Source of the DNA: Saprospiraceae bacterium
GTDB lineage: Bacteria; Bacteroidota; Bacteroidia; Chitinophagales; Saprospiraceae
Reading direction: 5' to 3'
Assembly: GCA_028285085.1 (NCBI GenBank)
Contig: JANQQI010000046.1
Location: 1-64,000, forward strand
Length of the DNA: 64,000 bases
The notes beneath the pieces are model-generated. The model was not told the DNA's origin, made no database searches, and worked only from the letters and a program-made list of their open reading frames with translations. Below, piece by piece: positions 60,922 to 64,000 of this stretch (the first letter of the stretch is position 1; every line of letters begins with the position of its first letter). The translations under genes were made by a program, and so were the position numbers.

Positions 60922-63900
60922 ATGAGAAAGCTATACAGAGCAATAATGGCTTTGCCATTGTTAATTCTGTCTGTAAGTGTAGGCTTTGCTCAAGACACAC
61001 AGACACAAGAACAACATCAACCAGAAAATTCAACCAAACCAAACATAACCTCAACTGCCACGGAAGGAAGTCTACATTATCTGACTTTCACCGAAATTCC
61101 CGACCAAAATGCTCATCGAGCGCTATCGGAACGAGGAATTCAGTTGATTTCTTATCACACCAACCGTACTTATCTGGCTTATTTGCCGGCGGGACTATCG
61201 ACACGTCAGCTTGAATTGTTCAATGTACAATCAAGCCGTCCAGCACAAACGGAGGACAAATTGTCCAGCACTTTGCGCGAACGACAGACACCCGAATGGG
61301 CACAGGAAGTAGAAGGCCAAATTGATCTGGCCGTGAATTTCCATCTACATACTCTGGATGTGGAAATGGCAAACTTCCTCGCTGGATTACACGCTAACAT
61401 TCTCGAAGACAATCATCGCGGTGGCAAAACCAAAGTGATTCGTTTGCCCGAAGCAGCTGTGCAGCAATTGACGGCTTCTTCGCTGGTCGCTTACGTGGAT
61501 TACGAGCAAGAGCCTATGCAAATGCTCAATCATGAAGTGCAACTGAGCCAACGGGTAAACATCATGAAGAGTAACCTCTCCGGTGGTTTTGGTCTTAGTG
61601 GGACTGGCGTAACGGTCGGCGTTGGTGATGGTGGTGAACTAGGAGACCATATTGATTTTGGTACCCGGGTGATCAACAAAGCGAACGGCACCTACAGCTC
61701 ATTTGGTGATCATGGTGATCACGTGAGCGGTATCATTGGCGGCGCTGGTAACCTTAATCCACGCCACCAAGGGGTAGCACCGACTTGTCAAATCATTACG
61801 CAAAAGACAAGCTTGATTACCTACAATACTGAAGCATACTACAACGATTATGGCATGGTGCTGACGAATAATTCCTACGGCACCAGCTTCAACTGCGCAA
61901 CCAATGGTTCATACAACTATTCGGCGCAAACCCTTGATTGGCAAATGCGAGAATACCCGAGTGTGTTGCACGTTTTTGCTGCTGGAAACAGTGGGGGAGG
62001 GCAGTGCGATCCTTATCCACAGGGCTATCATACGGTACTTCGCTACTACCAAAGCGCAAAAAACGTGCTGACGGTGGGTAATGTAGGTGACGACCGCGTG
62101 ATTGCGTCTAATTCCAGTCGAGGTCCGGTGAAAGATGGCCGTATCAAGCCAGAAATCGTCGGTATTGGAAAAAATGTCTACTCTACCAGTAGTGACTTTA
62201 ATTATGTCATAAAAGCCGGTACCAGTATGGCAGCTCCAGCGGTGACGGGCACGCTTGCCTTATTGGTTGAGCAGTACCGCGACCAGCACAATGGTAATGA
62301 TCCTGATGGCGCCTTACTCAAAGCAGTGGCTTGTAATACTGCGGAGGATTTAGGCAATCCTGGACCGGATTACCTTTATGGTTACGGCCTGATTAACGGA
62401 TTACGTGCAGCTCGCGTCATTGAAAATAACCAGTTTCAAAATAGTGTGATCAACCAAGGGGAAACCCAAACCTTTGACATTACCGTTCCTTCGGGCACAA
62501 AACAAGTCAAAGTGATGCTCTATTGGCACGATAAAGAAGCTGAAGTCTATCCAGACAAAGCTTTGGTCAATAACTTAGACATGGAGTTGATCTCCCCAAG
62601 CGGCGAAAGCTTTCTGCCTTGGGTGTTGAATGCTGATCCTAATCATGTTGCTGATCCAGCCGTACGCGGCGTGGATGACTTGAACAATATTGAACAGGTG
62701 ACTATCGACAATCCAACATCTGGAACCTACACCTTACGGGTTGATGGCACTGAAATTCCTTTTGCCAATCAATCTTACTACATCACCTACGAATTCATCC
62801 AGGAGGAAGTAGTTGTAACCTACCCTTTCGGTGGAGAAAGCCTGACCCCCGGATTGACGGAGATGGTGCAGTGGGAAGCAGATATCACGAATACGGAAAC
62901 CTTTAAGGTCGAATATTCTATCGACGGTGGAGGTACCTGGCTCATGATTCACCCGGCCGTAGAAGCTGATCAACGTTGCATTAGCTGGACGGTGCCGCAA
63001 GTGAGCTCTGAAATTGCTCTAATTCGCGTCACCAAAAACGGTAGCGGCATCAACGCGACCAATAATATTGTATTCAACATTCTGGCACCACCGACCGAAT
63101 TAAACAGTGAGGCAGTTTGCCAAAAAATGGTGCAGCTCGATTGGACCGCACCGGAGTATGATGTTGTGAATTACGAGATTATCATGCACGACGGCGAAGA
63201 AATGATCGCCATTGGTAACACTTCCGAGACAACCTACTTGGTAGATGCTGATTTAGAAATCGGCGTACAGTACTGGTTCTCGGTGCGCGCTCAAACCCCT
63301 GCGGGGCATTTTAGCCAGCGCATCAGTGCGAAATACGCTGTGCCGGAAGATATTGAGATTTGCCCGTGGGAGGATGATCCCATCGTAGCGGAAATTGCCA
63401 GTGCCTTGCTCGGACGAGCTATGACCAGCAATAGCCTGGGTGACGATGAGGTGATCAAAACCAAAGTCGTCAACATTGGTGCGAACGCGATCTCAGATAT
63501 CGAATTATACTATTCGATTAACGGTGGCGCACCCGTAGCTGAGGTGTACAATGGCGTGATTACTTCTGGTGATTCCCTGGAGTATACTTTCAATACTACC
63601 GCTGACTTATCCGCCGGTGGCGTATACGATATTGCCGTATGGGTCGAAATGGATGGAGATACGCACGAAGATAACAATAGTATGTCGGGCCATCAGGTCA
63701 TACAATTACATAATAATGCCATCGCACTGCCCTTTAGCCAATATTTCGGGCAACAGGTCGGTCAGGCGTGGACGGAAAACAAAATGGGCATTGATGCAGC
63801 AGGCCGTTGGGATTTTTACACCCAAGGACAAGGCCAAGCTGATTTCACTGCCGATGGCGCCTTGGCTTTGCGGCCAATCAACGCGACTTCCTCCGCGGCC

Positions 63901-64000
63901 TTGGATAACCACTTGGTGATGACACTCAACTTGTCGGATTTTGCGGATATGTCTACACCCTTAGGCTTATCCTTTAAATATCGCTCAGAGCCTATGACCG
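60922..64000 (+). CDS. Secreted S8 subtilisin-family protease, runs off the window
   Basis: Open from ATG 60922 to the right edge (at least 1026 codons, no stop). The signal peptide covers about residues 1-23, ending VSVGFAQ. A propeptide-like region extends to about 215. The S8 catalytic domain has Asp236 in VTVGVGDGGELGDHIDF (DGG instead of the usual DTG-type sequence), His267 in FGDHGDHVSGIIGG, Asn356 in FAAGNSGGG and Ser435 in KAGTSMAAPAVTG. Beyond the protease are a beta-sandwich pre-peptidase-like domain (about 450-640), Ig-like and FN3 domains, and a CARDB-like segment (about 830-930). The layout fits large T9SS proteases; a sorting domain would lie outside the window. Confidence 0.88.
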   Translation, partial: MRKLYRAIMALPLLILSVSVGFAQDTQTQEQHQPENSTKPNITSTATEGSLHYLTFTEIPDQNAHRALSERGIQLISYHTNRTYLAYLPAGLSTRQLELFNVQSSRPAQTEDKLSSTLRERQTPEWAQEVEGQIDLAVNFHLHTLDVEMANFLAGLHANILEDNHRGGKTKVIRLPEAAVQQLTASSLVAYVDYEQEPMQMLNHEVQLSQRVNIMKSNLSGGFGLSGTGVTVGVGDGGELGDHIDFGTRVINKANGTYSSFGDHGDHVSGIIGGAGNLNPRHQGVAPTCQIITQKTSLITYNTEAYYNDYGMVLTNNSYGTSFNCATNGSYNYSAQTLDWQMREYPSVLHVFAAGNSGGGQCDPYPQGYHTVLRYYQSAKNVLTVGNVGDDRVIASNSSRGPVKDGRIKPEIVGIGKNVYSTSSDFNYVIKAGTSMAAPAVTGTLALLVEQYRDQHNGNDPDGALLKAVACNTAEDLGNPGPDYLYGYGLINGLRAARVIENNQFQNSVINQGETQTFDITVPSGTKQVKVMLYWHDKEAEVYPDKALVNNLDMELISPSGESFLPWVLNADPNHVADPAVRGVDDLNNIEQVTIDNPTSGTYTLRVDGTEIPFANQSYYITYEFIQEEVVVTYPFGGESLTPGLTEMVQWEADITNTETFKVEYSIDGGGTWLMIHPAVEADQRCISWTVPQVSSEIALIRVTKNGSGINATNNIVFNILAPPTELNSEAVCQKMVQLDWTAPEYDVVNYEIIMHDGEEMIAIGNTSETTYLVDADLEIGVQYWFSVRAQTPAGHFSQRISAKYAVPEDIEICPWEDDPIVAEIASALLGRAMTSNSLGDDEVIKTKVVNIGANAISDIELYYSINGGAPVAEVYNGVITSGDSLEYTFNTTADLSAGGVYDIAVWVEMDGDTHEDNNSMSGHQVIQLHNNAIALPFSQYFGQQVGQAWTENKMGIDAAGRWDFYTQGQGQADFTADGALALRPINATSSAALDNHLVMTLNLSDFADMSTPLGLSFKYRSEPMT

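Noticed and set aside
1-64000. tRNA, rRNA, CRISPR, insertion-sequence or phage features
   Set aside because: A reading for tRNA T-loop sequences, regular repeat-spacer patterns, transposase or integrase motifs and terminal inverted repeats found none that could be supported.

Overview
The window is chromosomal DNA from a member of the Bacteroidota, most likely a Saprospiria/Lewinella-type organism. The evidence is: several secreted proteins with type IX secretion (T9SS) C-terminal sorting domains; a PorP/SprF-like outer-membrane protein directly behind a giant gliding-motility C-terminal-domain protein; promoters of the Bacteroidota form TTTG-N19-TAnnTTTG; an infC-rpmI-rplT block with typical Bacteroidota sequences; and many lipoproteins with short hydrophobic leaders ending in Cys. 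No tRNA, rRNA, CRISPR array, insertion sequence or phage gene was recognised. It reads as ordinary vertically inherited chromosome with a few accessory clusters.

Layout. 1-4.1 kb: the tail of an unidentified gene, a secreted purple-acid-phosphatase-like enzyme with a T9SS tail, and a lipoprotein joining a c-type haem motif to FG-GAP repeats. 4.3-7.4 kb: two tandem paralogous GH64-like (thaumatin-like fold) glucanases lacking signal peptides. 7.5-13.8 kb (mostly minus): arginase, a GDYXXLXY/DUF2157 membrane pair, an M43 metalloprotease with T9SS tail, a zinc-finger-less Fpg/Nei DNA glycosylase and a DUF6495-like protein. 13.9-22.7 kb: TerC, a methyltransferase, a GNAT enzyme, a CpcT/CpeT-like lipoprotein, a prolyl oligopeptidase plus diadenylate cyclase pair, a coiled-coil secreted protein overlapping miaE, and an alpha/beta hydrolase. 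22.9-29.5 kb: mostly uncharacterised proteins. 29.5-35.9 kb: a TetR regulator, pyrophosphatase, 3-methyladenine glycosylase, a VIT1/CCC1 transporter, a PhyH-type dioxygenase, an HtrA protease and a DUF3299-like lipoprotein. 35.9-42.9 kb: the translation block infC-rpmI-rplT, clpC, a STAS protein with RNase Z, and a Crp/Fnr regulator. 43.8-49.3 kb: the large T9SS type-B cargo, its PorP/SprF partner and an M20 dipeptidase. 49.4-54.3 kb: a surface-polysaccharide cluster (flippase and three glycosyltransferases). 54.5-60.5 kb: ApbE, a DnaQ-like exonuclease, then two MbnP-like lipoproteins followed by two di-haem MauG/MbnH-like lipoproteins. 60.9 kb to the end: a large secreted S8 protease running off the window.

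The most unusual system is the 56.4-60.5 kb cluster. Two paralogous MbnP-like proteins are paired with two paralogous di-haem enzymes, and only one MbnP-like protein keeps the Trp pair in the region where I expect the modified residue of this family to lie. That resembles the MbnP/MbnH pair known from methanobactin operons, where a di-haem enzyme oxidises a Trp of its partner to kynurenine, and it suggests a divided substrate/enzyme arrangement. Other points of interest are the zincless Fpg, the leaderless GH64 pair, the haem/FG-GAP fusion, the obligatory TTG start of infC with an overlapping terminator-promoter between infC and rpmI, and a consensus promoter -7 box almost touching the flippase start codon.
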